A stretch of 64,000 bases of DNA from Pyrocephalus nanus (Eukaryota; Chordata; Aves; Passeriformes; Tyrannidae): NCBI GenBank assembly GCA_038380795.1, contig CM076264.1, forward strand, positions 14,506,001 to 14,570,000, in the 5' to 3' direction. The notes beneath the pieces were generated by a model, which had not been told where the DNA came from, made no database searches, and was given only the letters and a program-made list of their open reading frames with translations. The position numbers and the translations under genes were made by a program. Numbering within the stretch: the first letter of the stretch is position 1; each line of letters opens with the position of its first letter. Positions 27,401 through 42,400 of this stretch are shown here, in pieces.

Positions 27401-30400
27401 AGTTTAGGTGAAAATCGTATGTGCACTTACCAGACTTACTTAAATCTCTGAGAAGAGTTTATTCTAAAATTTTATGAAATGTGCATTAGCTTTGTAGCAT
27501 AAATAAAATTTATCATACACTAGGAGAATAGTAGGTGCAATACTGAGAAAAAAGGATGTTGGACTGTAGAAAAGTTTAATTTGTTCATGCTCTGAAATCT
27601 GTTTTTTTGTGCCAAGTCTGTCCTTTTATTCTGATACAATTACTTTAGTTTAATAATGAAAAAAGTTCCAAATGACTCCAGTCAAAGTAGTTGATCATTA
27701 TGGAGCTCATAACAACTGTCTATTTTAATATAGTTTATCACTGTATGAAGAAATTGCTAAAATCCCTAAGGGGGAATAAATTGCTGTATTTATATTAACA
27801 TTGTTCAAGGAACGTGAAAATGCTGTGGGAAAAAAAACATTTAAAAAAGCATTAAAAAATTGTGATGGATTTTGTATGTTGATGTTTTAATTTTTTTTTT
27901 ATTTTAATCTTAAATAGTTTTGCATTTGGTTATTGTGTTTAAAACATTTGAAGTTTCCTCAGAGCCAGACTAGAGTAATAAATCTTCAAATTACGTGTTC
28001 GAAACATGTCCCCTTCTCATTTCTGAAAACTCCCTCTGGATGGGGCTGAACTTCATGTTGCTTAATTTGGATTTGCAGTTTACACTAGACTAATAAGCTG
28101 AAATTTTGTACCAAATTTTTATTCCCTTTTCCCTTAATAATACTTTATGTATTTTTTTTTCATTTTTGAAAACGGTTTGTTTGCATATGACTTTAGAGTT
28201 TATTAAATAGGTCCTTTGGTTTGTTTTCTTTAGAGAGTTGTTCTTTCATGTGTCACTTGCTTCTTTCCAGCAACCTGAACCAAACGAGAGAGTTAGACAG
28301 GACTGCATGTTGTATCAGCATAGTATAATTCATTCCTTCTTCTAAATTGTAAGTGCTGAAGTCAGAAACTGCAAAGCGGATCATTTGCTGTTGCTGACAG
28401 AAGGTCAGATCTGTGCACAAAAAGCAGTGATGAGTGAAGTTACTGAATGGAAAGCTTCCTTCTTTGAACAAGGAAGATGACTCTGATAAGAAAGTCATCT
28501 CCACATGGTCATTAGCAAAGAGAGGAATGACCAGGCAAATGATGACTAAAAGACAGGGTGATCATTACCTCCTTGTGCACAAATATTTATTCCAGACATC
28601 ACTAGTATCAGAACATCCGTAGGAGAACATTGCATAGGAAAGTTTTGGGAGACAGGGAATATACATTCCCTATGGTCAAAAGGAAAGTAGAGATCAGTTG
28701 TGAAATTCCAGAGGCAGGATCACCCAGAAGTGCCCATGTGCATCAATTGAATACAAGTAAATGGAGTTTTTCATTCTAAAAAGTCTTATTTCTATTTCAG
28801 GTGCTATCGTTTTTTCAAGGTTTGTTCACTTTCTATCATCAGGGATATGAACTTGCTAAAGACTTCAATCATTACAAAATGGCCCTGCAGATAAATATAC
28901 AAAATGTAAGTTGAGTCTACTTATGTGAGTAAAATCACCCACTAAGGTTGCTGGGTGTGCAGTATCTGTTCCGCCAATACTTACCTTGGTGTTGGTGCAT
29001 TGCTTGGGAACTTTAGGGATATGGTGCCATCTCCTGGATGATCAGCCACATCACCGAGCAAATCATTGCTAATTCCCACGAGTTCTTTGTCATGTCTAAT
29101 AATACTGTAAATAAATAAGCACCAAGTAAAAGGCCTCCACTCCTTTTAATATTTTTCAATAGAGAGATACCACAAGGATTACTATTACGAAAGAGTTGAA
29201 AAATTAATAAAATCTGTAAAAATGCATACAGAACTGGACAATTCAGAGGATGGGTAATGAAATGCCTAGGTTTTCAATGTTTTAGGTGTGTTTTGAAACT
29301 GAGTGTGGTGGTCATGTCTGAGGGTCATTGCTTGATAGGGCTATGTTATCCATAGGGAAAAAAAATAGTTTGGAAGGTTTTTTTTTAGTTAGTTTGTTTC
29401 TTTCTTTCTTTTTTTTTTTCCTTTTTTGACATCTCTGCCAGTGTGTGACTTGGAGTTTCTGTTTGTCTTGCAGCTGCCCTTTCAGGCAAGGAACATCTTG
29501 GTGTTAGCACCCCTGATGTCTTTGACAAAACGATGTGTTCCTTCAAGGACAGGCTAAAGGGGCCACTGCTAGTTTAGTGTACCCTCCTACCAGATTGCCC
29601 GATGTGATCTGGTCAGGAATGGGAGAACAGGAGCAAGGTGACAGGCTGGAACAAAGGGACTGACAGAGCCACTAATCAGGTGGTCTGTTTGCTTCCTTGG
29701 GATTTGTTGAAGGATAAGACTTGCTTGGAGGAACTTGCATGTGCCTGTTGGTAGGAAGCAAACCACGTACCTTACTGCAAACAATCAGTTCATGATGGTG
29801 CATCTGTTTTGTTGACCTCTGAGGGCATCTGGACACAGCAACCACTTCTTGGAGATGGCAGTCTGTTTTTAGAAGTGGCTTAACTAGCAGGGAGGCGGAA
29901 AGGCAGAGGAGAGGATTACAGGTGTTGTAACACATAGTGACGTGATTCATGTGTCATGGTACCATTGCTTTAATTTTCTTCCCATATGTTTAAGTCTCAA
30001 GTTTCCTTTTGAGCTGTTGTTTGGTTTGGGAAGGGAAGGGGAACTGATTAGTGGTAACTTCATAAGCAGACTTTTGTGGCAGAAGTCAGTGCTTCTGGAG
30101 GAAAGTTTAGGACAGACTTGCTTTTTCTGTGTGCTTAGCTTAGCAGAGGGAGGAGCAGCAGTGGATAGACGGAAGGTGATGCAAGATGGGCAAGAAATGA
30201 AACATGAGAGGGAAGCTCTGATATGGTGATATGGTTTTGAGAAGCTAGATTTCAGGTTAAATATGGAAAAGAGCCAGTGGAGTGATCTGAAGAAGGTGAT
30301 GAGCATTAAGGAAGTAAGCTAATCTCAACAGCTACAGTTTCAATTGACTGGATGGTATTATAGTGTGCCCCAGCAAATTCTAAAGATCAAATTTTATGAA

Positions 30401-33400
30401 TAGATAGGAAAAAACTATAGAAAGAAAGGAGGACAAGGATCAACAGCTATTTAAGGTAAGAGAAGGAAGCATCTGGAAAGATCATGAGAGGGCATGGCAC
30501 ATTCTCTACTGTGTTGAACAAAAATTCCCAAGGGAAAAATGAACTGGGGCTTGGCTGTGGTACAGCTGAGCTGCTGGCAGAACATGGGGTTGACGTGTTA
30601 GCAATTGAAGGGTACGAGGTTCAGTATGGAGAGCCTAGCTGGATATGGAGAATGATTTGAGAGTTGCCAGTGTAGCTCTAGTAATTCCCTTCCCTTTCTT
30701 TCAGGTTGTCTTTACTTAGAGAATTATGCTGTGGATTTCCTCTGCCCACCTATTATCTCATGTCTGTGCCCAACTCCATACAAGGATCTTTGCAGCCTTA
30801 ACCATGGTCTTTTGCCTTGCTAGAAAATCTGGCCTTCCCTGGGAAGAGGGGGGCATAGCCATACAGGTGTAGCAGCTGTGGTTGACTTCTGGTTAAGCTC
30901 AGCTTTGTCATAGCACAAAAGGAAGATAGAAATTTCCTTTAGGTTCCTGGAGCCCATGGTGCTTCATCCCACCATTCACAGGATGCATTTTACACATTTG
31001 AACTTGTGATCCCTGCACAGCTTAGACAAAGACCCTGGCAGGATCATTCAAAGCATCTAACTTCGGAGTGATCAGTGCTCAGACAGGAAGGTTTAGGTAT
31101 GAACAGTCTGTCACTATCAATTTTTTTTCCTTTGTCCTGTGGACAGAATATGTGTTTTAAGGGAGCTCTTCTAGGAACTTATGAAAAGAAGCTTATAAAA
31201 TTCTTAGGAACCTTGGAAATTAGTTATGTGCAGGGTCTAACTCCAAAATTTGCAAGCAGATGTGAGCAGAAATTGGGATGATGGATATGGGGAGGGTTCA
31301 GAGCAGTTGCTTTGCCTGGAGGTAAGATAGGCCATTTTTCTTAGTCATCACCTAAGAAATATCTTCAGCTTTCCTCTGTAAAATGTGTGGATATGGGTGG
31401 CTGCTCAGATCTGCTTGCATAGACTGTGTTTGTGCCCACAAATAAACTTCTGTGCATAAATCTGAAATTTGCATGTACAGATGGCTGGTCGGGAGTTGGA
31501 ACTGTCTATAGACAAACACTGGTACTTGTTTATGCTTGGGTCAGTGAATGCTTATCCTGGGGAAAAAATAAAATAGGTGAGGCAACATTTTCAGAAGCTC
31601 ATGCATTTTCAGAAAGCAACAAGACACATAAGCATGCATCTGGAAGTCTGTGCTTTCCTCAGAATGCATGTACCAGCTGGGGAAAGTACCTGACGGAATT
31701 TAAAAGTATATTTCCAGTGTTTGCTGTTTGGACAGGTGCATATCTGGTGAAAAAACAAGTATTATCATGATTGGTTTTGTTTTATTTACTCATTGGCCGA
31801 TTATTAGTGTTTTTCAGACCAAACTGAAGAGTTTCTTGTGTCAGGTGTGCGCTGCTCTGTTATTTTGTGTAGTCCTATTGTGTAATTTGTGGATTGTATG
31901 GTTACTTTCTGTTTGTTTTTACTAATATTCTAATAAATCTCTTGTTGGCTGCTTGCCGACTTTGGAAGTGACATTCAGGAATAATAATCAGCTGGACTTT
32001 CTGGGTTTTTTTGGGGTTTGTTTTTGCTTCTGCTTGTGTGTGCTCAAAACATTGGGAATGTATTTGTTGATGACCATTCTGTCTTTTTTTTGTTTCCTCA
32101 ATAACCACAGAAAATTCTCTATTTCCTGACAACTAGTAAGAATATCATGAATTAAGCCAGTACGTGTAGTAATATTTCAGTAAGGAAACTTGACTATTCA
32201 AATTAATTCTGCACTCAGTATTTCACTTCTTTCTGAACAGGTCAGCACATTGTTATAGAAATCTACTCTGGCACTCTTTATGTGCTTTTCACAGTTATAG
32301 CAGCCAATATCTAAACCATACATTAATTCTGAAGAATATCAGGAAACCTGGAGAGTAAATATATATGGGAATTGTGCACTGACTGTCCTAAAATAGCCTG
32401 AGTCATTCTCTCATTTTACAGTTATTTTTGGTGAGTTGACCCTGGCTGGATGGCAGGTGACCACCAAAGCTCCTCTGTCACTCCCTCTTCAGCTGGAGAC
32501 GTTGTGGATTGAGATGGGGCACGGAGAGATTACTCACCAGTTACTATCACAGGCAAAACAGACTTGACAGGGGAAAGTCAGTTTAATTTATTAGGGCAGC
32601 GTAACAAGAAATAAAACCTGAATCCTAAATGTACCTTTCCACGATCCTTCCCTTCTTCTGAGCTCAACTCTACTGCTTATTTTCTTTACCTTCTCCCCCT
32701 CAGTGGTGCAGGGCGGACAGCTTCTCACAAATGCCCCTTCTGTAGCACCCCTGGACACCAAAACCTTGCCACGAAACCCAGTTCATGATTATAACTCCTA
32801 TCTGCCAGGAAGAGTAAGTATTTCTTCCACTCTTATTACTAAAGGGCTTTTGCTGTCTTCTTTTAGACAAGAAATCGTTTTGAAGGAACAAGGTCAGAGG
32901 TAGAGGAGCTCATGAACAAGATCAGAAGGAATCCTCAGGAGCATAAAAGAGCAAATCACTTCACGATGGAAGGCTACCTCTATGTACAGGAAAAAAGTAA
33001 GGTGTATTTTGTATTCCATAGTGCCCATATCGTGCATATAGACAAGTCTTATTTCTACAGGTAACATAAAGAAGCAAAGTATTTAGAGTTTATTTAACAG
33101 TCATCCAAGTAAATGTTCAAAGCCTCTAATGGAAGTGTTACTGTGACTCATAAAAAGGACATGAAGCTGAAAGTGTGACAGTTCTTAGTAACTGTGTCTG
33201 AATTTGGGAAAGTTTTAGTTGACCAAAGAATGGATTTCATATTATTTTTAATCCCCTACTAATGACCTCCCCTAGAAGTGTCAAGCATTTTTTGTCAGAC
33301 AACATGAGTTGTAAAATTAGGCTCTGAAAATTTGGCTTGTTTAGTATGTTGAAACTCAGGGTCATTTCCTTGATTCAGTGATGTGCTTTCAGTACCTAAT

Positions 33401-36400
33401 TGTGATCATAAGGTGAAATAAAGCAGGACTATATGTTAGGTAGCTGCTGTTAAAAATCTTGTTATGAAGGTGTATGTCACACAAATAATATTCTGGCAGT
33501 ATTTGAAACAATTATAAATCTTTCTCACACTAGTAAAAAAGCCAAATGCAGAGCACTTGCTGCTCAAGGAATGGAAACAAAGTAATCTTTTTTAAAACAT
33601 TTTGCCTAAGTCATATTTTTAAGATGTCTGCCCTTGGAGAAGGAGAAGATTCCTTTGCAGACATTAGGAAAGTGAAGTGGTAGAAGTGAGCAGATAGGTA
33701 GGGTCAGAATCCAAGGATGAACAGTTAACATTATGATGCAAATCTCAACAATACTCTATTGCAGTAGGCTGGGCTTTTAAGTAAGTATATTCTATGTAGG
33801 GTGTGCTCTGCTGAGTAGTTAGAAGTGACTTTTAGGTGTCAGAAGTTGTGATCAGACCTTAATCAGTAGGTAGTGTAGAACTTGCAACACAGGTTGCAAT
33901 CTGTGCTTATTTAGCTTCAAGTTACCAGGTGTAAATCTAGCTTTCCATGTTCTGCTAAATAAAGTTTCCAAGGGTTATTTATTTTATAGGGGAATATTAT
34001 TTTGTCTATAGGAGTGAAACAAATATATGTAATAATTCTTTACAATTGTCATTAAGCATAAATATAAAATACTACATTTATCAGGTTTTGGAATAGCATT
34101 TAATGCTTTCATGTTATGTAGGACCTGCTCCCTTTGGTTCCAGTTGGGTAAAGCACTACTGCATGTATAGGAAAGAGACAAAGAAGTTCACCATGATCCC
34201 ATTTGAACACCGATCAGGAGGAAAAGTTGTGAGTATATTTTTATATTCCACTCTTGTACTTGTCCTGTATCAAGATGAGAGGACATGCCAGATAAGATGT
34301 GTCAAGAACTCTCCCTCTCTACCCTCTTTGCCCCCTTTTTTTACTCGAAAGAGTAAATGCAATTCATTCTGCCATTTAAGTTATGGATGGATTAATAGAT
34401 AGGAGTTCTGTAGACTTTCCAGTTGCTTCCTTTTAGATGACCAAAGGACATGGTATCAATAACACTCAGTGTTTCACTATTTAGAATCCAGTTTATTCAT
34501 GAGGCATTTAACTTATTGAAGTATAAATCAGGAAAATAAAATAGACTTAAAAATTTCTTTCTTACATGCTCCAGTTAGATTTTTATTTTTTTTTAGAGAT
34601 GTAAGAAATAGAAGTGGGATTAGAAAAATGGATTTTCATAGGGATATAATTCGTACTGATAACTGAATGTAATTTCAGATATCTTTGATAGTATCTGAAA
34701 TATTCAAGACCCGAGACTTTGTTGATCTTTAAATGGCTTTAATTCCTTCTGAAATAGTTGGGAATTGATGGCACTCAGCACCTTCAGAGATGACACATTG
34801 AATGAATGCATTAATATGGATGAAATGCATTTTGTTGCAAGGAAAAAGGAAAGTAATGCTTCAGTCAATATGCCTGTAAATGCAGCACCCTGTCCTGTCT
34901 TCAAATTTGGATAGAAAATCATGTTGTTGTAATTTTATCAAGTTATTATATTCTGTTAGTTTGAGCAGAGGGGAGATGACTTTCATCATTTTGAGGACTG
35001 TCTATATTTACACATGTATTGAACTTGGAAGAACCTTTCAAAAGCCCTGGAAAACCTGATATACTGAAAATTAGTGGTATTTGGCTTCCTTAATCTCATC
35101 AGTACTTCTATGAATTTTTTATCCTGATTTACTCTAATTGTAATAAGCCATTTTAGTTAATATAATATATAGTATGTGTCCAAGTATTCAGCATTCTAAA
35201 ACACTTTTGAAGCCATTTTTGCTATATTAAAAGACCTCCTGTTTGGAAACCCACAATGCAATTATTCTTTCAGTGGCAATCCTCTGTGTCAGAGATGCTG
35301 AAAAAGACAATAAATAATTGAAATGTACAGTTAATCCTGATTAAATCTGGTACAACTCATGCAGCATCCACAGATCAGTTTATGTGATTTCTGGGTAAAA
35401 AAAGATCCTAGTGCTGATTGGTCTTGAAATAAAAATGCTTCTGTAAGACAGGTTATAGTTAAGAGCACTGCTCTAGTTGATGTAGCAATAACCTTTACTA
35501 CAGAAATCACTGATCACTGTCTGACAAAAAAGAGGGAGAATTCTCTTACACTCATAGTGTGCTTATATTATAACAGGTGCAAAACCTTTATGGCAAAATA
35601 CTTTTTGTTAGTTCAACTTACTGTGAGTCGTGCTGTAAAGTTTCAGCTGAAATGGACTCAATGTTTTTGCATTTATGGCTCATAAATGGCTGTAGAATTT
35701 ATATGTTATTGTGCAGAGAAGTGAAAACAAATTCTTTTGCGAGTGTCACTTTTCAGCGTAGCTTTTGCCATTATTTTAGTATAAATTTGCCTTAGTTGTT
35801 CAGTATAGCTGGCTTATTGGAGCTTTCAATTACTGGGTCAAGCACATAAAAACTTTTCTTTTCACAGGGTGATGAGGAACTGTTCGTCCTCACCTATTGT
35901 ACCAAAAGAAATACAGATACAATAGACAGACGATTCTGTTTTGACTTAGAAGCTTCAGACAGGTAAGCTTGTGGAACACACTAAGAACTAGTTAAAACTG
36001 CTGCAGTAAAATTACTGTTGGGTTTGCTTCTGATTTCCTCAGTGCTCGTTCAGACTGCTGGTGGGAAATGGTCACTGGAGGGGTAGGCAAGCGCTGCCCT
36101 GGCTCACTGGGTTTGTAGGTGCATGTAGGTGAATATTGTAGGGAGGAATTAATCTGACATGTCGATGTTGTCTGAGCTCACATGAAGGAAAAACGCAAAA
36201 AAAAATTAGAGAAACTATAAAGAGTTGTTGTAATGGCAGTGAAGAAATATGGCTTAAATTGAAGTACGTATTGCTGGGGTGAAAGACTGTGATCACAGTA
36301 ATAATTCATACAGTCACGACCATTTTGTGCTACAATCCTGCTTTCCAAAATGATGTACTGCTGAAAATAAATGCTGGATTTTCAGGTTGAAAATAAGATT

Positions 36401-39400
36401 TTGAGGCTTTTTGTGGCTGATGTAATCATCCACTGCATCTTGAACATCGTTGCCACTGTCTTTCTGAAGCACCACCATTTTGTTGCTCTATTTCGAAAGA
36501 AAATAGTTGCTCACTTTTTTCACTAGAGGTTCTCAAAATATTTGGTTTCGGCAGCATTGTAGTCTCCTTCATTTATGAAGGTGAGAGAATCTAACTTACT
36601 AGGGCACTGCAAATAAATACGGCTGTGGTAATGCTACATTCTCTTGATGCAGATTGTATTTGTGCAGAAATGGATCATATCTAGAATTAAAGGCCAGATA
36701 TAAATTAATGGACTGTTGCTGAGTTTTCACATTTTCACCCCCCTCCATCCCCCTCCTGCCCTGAGCTGTTTAACCTATACGTTTGCTCCTTTCTTATACC
36801 AATTAAATATAGTCTAATTTTTAATGTAGTCAGTCTTCAAGTTTTATAGGGTTTTTGGTTTTTTTTTCCTATCAAATTCTTAATGCTTTTCACTTCAAAT
36901 GCTGAAGTAGCCAGTGCTGTCAGGCCCCTCTGTCCTATGATTGCTAGTGGTCTGCAAATATACCTGTGATAAGGATGATGTGCATGAACACGAACTTAGA
37001 TCCAAGGCTATGCCTACCTAGACTGACCTATCTGAGGCAGGTCCATTCCTATAACAAGCAATGAGTCAAGGGATGTGAAACTACCACCGCATCAGAAAAC
37101 TTCTAGCTCACGTGGCAGATGACAAGATACTCATTTACAGCTCAGGTGGCATTTGTCACCAGTCTACAGCATGATTTGAACTTGCATTTTTAACTTGAGA
37201 AGGATGTGGCTTAACTATTCTAACACACTGCTCCAAGAGAAGGAAAGGGAGTAAAGATTTATACTCTTGGAAGGAGTTCCTCTTGGGTCAGTGTATTGGT
37301 CAGTTTGGATAACTGATTTCAAACTGACTCTGCTAAAGTTGTTAAAAAGTAGCATGAGAAATGTCAGTCTGTCCCCCTCTGTGTGCCATCTGCTCAGTGG
37401 GGTATCTCGAGTTTAAACAGAGATGGATGGAGAGCAGTGCTTCCTTGATCCTCCAAAACATGTTCTCATTCTTTTCTGTGGTAAAAGTAGGAAAAGTCTA
37501 ATTCATCTTTCTGTCTAGATATAATAGACACAACTGGTCCACCGTGACCTTGGTATCAGACATTTTTCTTTTAATAATATATGTGTGTAGTACTGAGATG
37601 TTCCCATGGAGATTAGTTCTGTGCTGCAGGCCATTAGCTTGTTTCCTTGGTATCAGTTCAGGGCACACTTATCCCTCAGCTTGTCCAAGTTAAAAAATAA
37701 CATACAGATTGATGGCTGGGCATGGGGTTTTCTTTGTTACCGTGCTTTGGAAGGAGGCGGAGTCATAAAATTTTAGGAAAGACTTTTCAGTAGCAAACAT
37801 TCAGCCTTGTGTGCGACCTGAGCATAACTTGGAGCTAGCTGAAAATTTACATATTTTTCTTTTAAAAGGAAGGCTGAGGTGTTTTTTTTTTTAAATTATT
37901 ATTTTTTAATTTTTATTTTTTAAAATATGATACTTATGACCATAAGCTCTGAGGGGCTAAGTTCCTGGCTAAATCTCTGGGAGGTGATGTTTTTGTTCTG
38001 TTTCTAGTACTCCATCATGTTTAGTTGAAGGTGACTAGTGGTAAATGTAGAGAAATATAAATCTTAAGGAGACAGCAGAGGTAGGAAAAAGATATTCTAT
38101 TGATAAAGAGCTGAAATACTACTTAGATTTTAACTTTTCCAGTGCAGTACAAGGAGGAGGGAAGGCTTTGTCTCTTTTGACTTTAATTGGCAGGCAAGTA
38201 AATAATATTTCCTGCAGCATATACTGAGTTTGAGGTATTGCCTGTAGGTGGATACTTTGACTGTTGTAATTTAGTGAAAAGGAGGAAAGTTTTCCCTGGG
38301 TAAGGAAACTCAGTTGTAGTTCAAACTAGTAAAAGAAAGTAGACAAGAAAGAGACAAATGAGCATGTGGGGTTTTTAGTTAGTTTACTTAGGATGTTTTT
38401 TTCCATGAGTGATTACATTTGCACATTTATGATGATTGCAGCTCTGCACTGCAGCCAGACCCATTCCCACTGGAAAAAAGCCGGTATGACTTGAGAAGCT
38501 GAAGTGCTTACTGTCATTGCTAATACCAGTATTACATTGTTTTAGTCACAAAGGTTATTAATTGCAGAAATTAATGTTATCACGTTGTCTGAAAAGAGAT
38601 TTTGAGCAGGAAGTATTTGTACTTGTGCAGTTCTATGCTGTGACTAAATTGTGTGGTTTGATAAAATTTATGGCAAGGTGAAAATGAATGAGAAGTTTTT
38701 CTAGCTTTTAATACAACAGGCTTATGCTTGTAGTTGGAAGTAGAATTTGACAAATATTTTTTGGTTGTTGGTGAGTGGAGTTACTCTATGTTGTTGCTAC
38801 ATTTGCAGGCCTGGAGTTCCTGTAACCATGCAGGCATTTTCTGAGGAAGACAGGAAGCTATGGATGGAAGCCTTGGATGGAAAAGAAGCTGTAACTGTCA
38901 TTTTAAAAATATTCTTTAATAGTATAATGGAGAATTCTCTCACCCTCTGCTTTCTGATGCCATTTATACTTTAGTAAACTGGGATTATGTAGTTTGCAAA
39001 ATGATAGATTCAATGAATAAAGGATAAAAGTGAAATAAAACTCAGGAGAGATGAGTAACTTGGTAAAGCTCAGTGTAGATAACTGCTAATGCTGATATGA
39101 GATATTTTTCATTGTAATGACAGCATTGATTTTTATAAAAGGTTTCCCATCACAGTGATATTATTGGTGTTCTAGAAAATGTCTAGTATAAGCATGTTCA
39201 CTTAGTCTTGCTGACATACTTCATTACAGTGGCAAAATTTGTCTGAGTTACATTGTATTATTTTATTTTTAAACTAGATAAAAACGATTACTCTATCTCA
39301 ATGGGACTGAGATTGTACCTGAATTTGCCTAATTTCTGGCTCACATAAGGAAATGGATCTAACTATAGAATGGAGACACACAGTAGATTATTCTTGCAAT

Positions 39401-42400
39401 CATAAATATGTTGGTCTTGTGGGCCAGAAATAATGGGGTTTTCTAGACAATGGCAGTCACATGCCTGTCCCCAGTAGTTGGATAATGGGAATTTTAGCAG
39501 AAAGTTTTATTGACATCATTGTTACACAAATCTGGTTTCATTTGCAGAGGTGTTTATTACCGTGACATGTTTTCTGAGCTGGACTCCCCAGTAAGTTTAC
39601 AACTTCTGTGAATGCCAAACTGGGATGTAAGTCCCAGGATTCATGAAGGCAGTTCACAACAAGGAGTGAGCTTGCAACTGTGGGAAATTAAAAAAACAAA
39701 TGTCAAAAAACATAGGAACATGGAGCATATAAATCACAATTAATTCCAGTGGCTATAGCTATCATTGTTCTGTTCCCCAAGGAACTGTATTTGTTGAGAA
39801 TTTTTTGTAACTTTCACTCCCTAAAAAGTGCAGTTATCAACTATCTGAGGGGGCATGGACCTCTGGTCCTGCTGCTGGAGCTGTTGCAGTTGGAGGCAAT
39901 ATGTTTTAGCTGTAAACAGCTGTTTTTATGCCTACTGAGGATTAAGATCAGGGGTGCCTTTTAACTGATTTCATAACAGTTTTAAATTAACTTATGTCTT
40001 TTTACTTCTTTTGTCTTAGCTCTTCATCAATTTGAATAAACCAAATGCAAAACGAGAGGGAAGTAAGTATTTAAATTAGTATTAAAGCTGACTTCTGTTA
40101 ACATTTTTCAGTTGAGAAAGGCAAAGGTATGCTTTGGTTTTTTTCCAGTGGATTTAACTTAATTAAATATTTTACTTTTAAATCTGGAGTTCTGAATATA
40201 TTTGGAGATTTTGTAATTAATGGGTTTTCACAGTAACTCAGTTTAGTGTGTGTGTAAGAATTGTAGGACTGGACATAAACTAGAGAAACAGTCTGATTGT
40301 TTTTGCCAATTTACTTCATGCTTGAAATTGACTCAAAATTAGCTGAATTTGTATGTAAATGCATCACAATTTCTTAATCCAAACTGTGTGCACACATCTG
40401 TTAGAATGTGTAAGTATGCTTTTAAAAGCAATTGCAGCTGAACATAAAGGTCAGCAAAAAAGCTGAATGCATGCATTTAAAATATAAACCAAAATGGAAG
40501 TAGAAGAAAAGGTTTGCTTTAGACAACATTAGCTTTCTTGTGTTAGCTAAGTAAATGAATGAAAACAGGTATCCTTTTTTTATTACCAGGCAATTTATGC
40601 TTGGGTGTTTTTTTTAATTTTTTTTTTAAAATAATTAAATTGCTGGTTAAAGCTGGATCATGGTGTTATTACTACAATTTTTTCCACAGATTTTTCTTTT
40701 CATCGTGCAAGACCAGGTCCCCAGGAGCAAGAAGGCCAGATGTTTGGGGGAAGGGCAGTTTTGCAATATAAGCATTCAAATGAAGTTTTGATGTAAAGAA
40801 GAAGTGTAAGATAGGAACAACAAAGGAATGCTGGAGCTCAGCTGTTGTCCTGTTAATGCATCTGCTTCCATGTAGTCAGATCATTAACTGCTGTGAAATT
40901 ATATACATGTGTCCTGTATCTTTAGTGTGGGAATTTCTTTGGCTTAGGGTAGGACTCAGTAAAAGCCCTTCTGTTGATGATTATGTTTTTTCATCATAAG
41001 TACTTCCTTGTCCCATTTGGTGAACTCTCTCAGATGTTGTCGATGTTGCAGTAAGTACTGTTAAATTCCATTTTGCATCTGCCAACATGTGTAACTAATC
41101 AGAGATCCCATTCTTCAAAGGATGCTGCTGTGAACAGATTCAGTGAAGCCACTACCATAAGAATGAGCCTTTAGCTGGGCTAGGCAGGATTGTGAAGGAG
41201 AAAAGCAGAATTTTTCTAGAAAAAGTGATAGAGTATTTCCGTTCCAGAATATTTACAGTTCTGCTTCAGAAGTACTAGCTATATGATTAAGTCTAGCCTT
41301 ATTTTCTTTGAAAAGACATAATTGCAGTGGTGCTTTAAAACTGTTCAAACCTTTTTTTTTCTTTTTTTGGTCTTGTAGGTGCACAATTGGATAAAATAGG
41401 GTTCACCGTCATCAAAAAGTGCATCAGTGCTGTTGAAAGACGAGGTAATGATCAACCCAACCTGTTAGTGAAGAGGGTGAAGCTCTTTGAAGGGTTTGCT
41501 CTTTCAAGAAGGCCTGGGTGATAAAGTGTCCTGTAGATCTCTGGAAAAGACTTTTACATAGTAGACATTTCACTGATTACACTGACCGGGGCAGGAGTCC
41601 ATTCCCAGCCTTTTATGTATGACTTTCCTTCAAGAGATATATTTTCAAGAAGTGCTCACAAGTGAGAAATAGCACATCTCTTGACAAAGGCAGCCAATGT
41701 TTGTGTGCAACAGTGAAAAGAAACCTGTGTCTTGTAGGCAGTTCCTGTACCTTTGCTGGGCTGTTGGAACAGACTAAGTTATTTTAGAATTCCATTTCTG
41801 TTTAGTCACTTCAAGATAGAACAACAGGAGCTGAGCAGGCAAGTGACTTACAAAAAGTATCGAAGTCCTTTTGGTGGAGTTAGTATCACACCAGAGACAA
41901 ACATGCTGTCAGGATTACTGTTGCATACTCTCATTGTTGTACCTCCAGAAGTGGAGGTGGAAGAAAGAGGTTGGTATGCAGACAGTATTAAAGAGCTAGT
42001 TTAGATGGCTTGTGGAGAGGCTTTGGAGAAGCTGTTGAGGTTTTTTAAAAACAAGAGGTGAAGAGATGAAATTAGGTAACTGGTTGCTGTATTTTTCTTA
42101 ATTTCTTAAAAGAGATGTCGAAATTTCCCTGTGTGCATTTTGTTTTTCTCTTACGATGTTGACCTTGCTTCCCACTCCCAAAGGGGAGACTGAGGGTTTT
42201 TCAGGAACTATATCTTTTTTTCCTAGAGATTTGGCATTGCACAGGGCAGAATACTTATATCTTTCTTTGTATCACAGTCCAGCTTAAATCAGCTGAACAG
42301 AAGAATGGGCCGTTCATACTTGCTGTCAGTGCAGGGCATTACTGAAAAACAGTGTTTTCTATGCATACAGTTACTATACAATATTATTAGTAAGATCAAG

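Noticed and set aside
38747..38974. 75-codon ORF starting upstream of the PH helix exon
   Set aside because: It is the exon at 38809-38890 read through both flanking introns; the splice sites define the real coding part.
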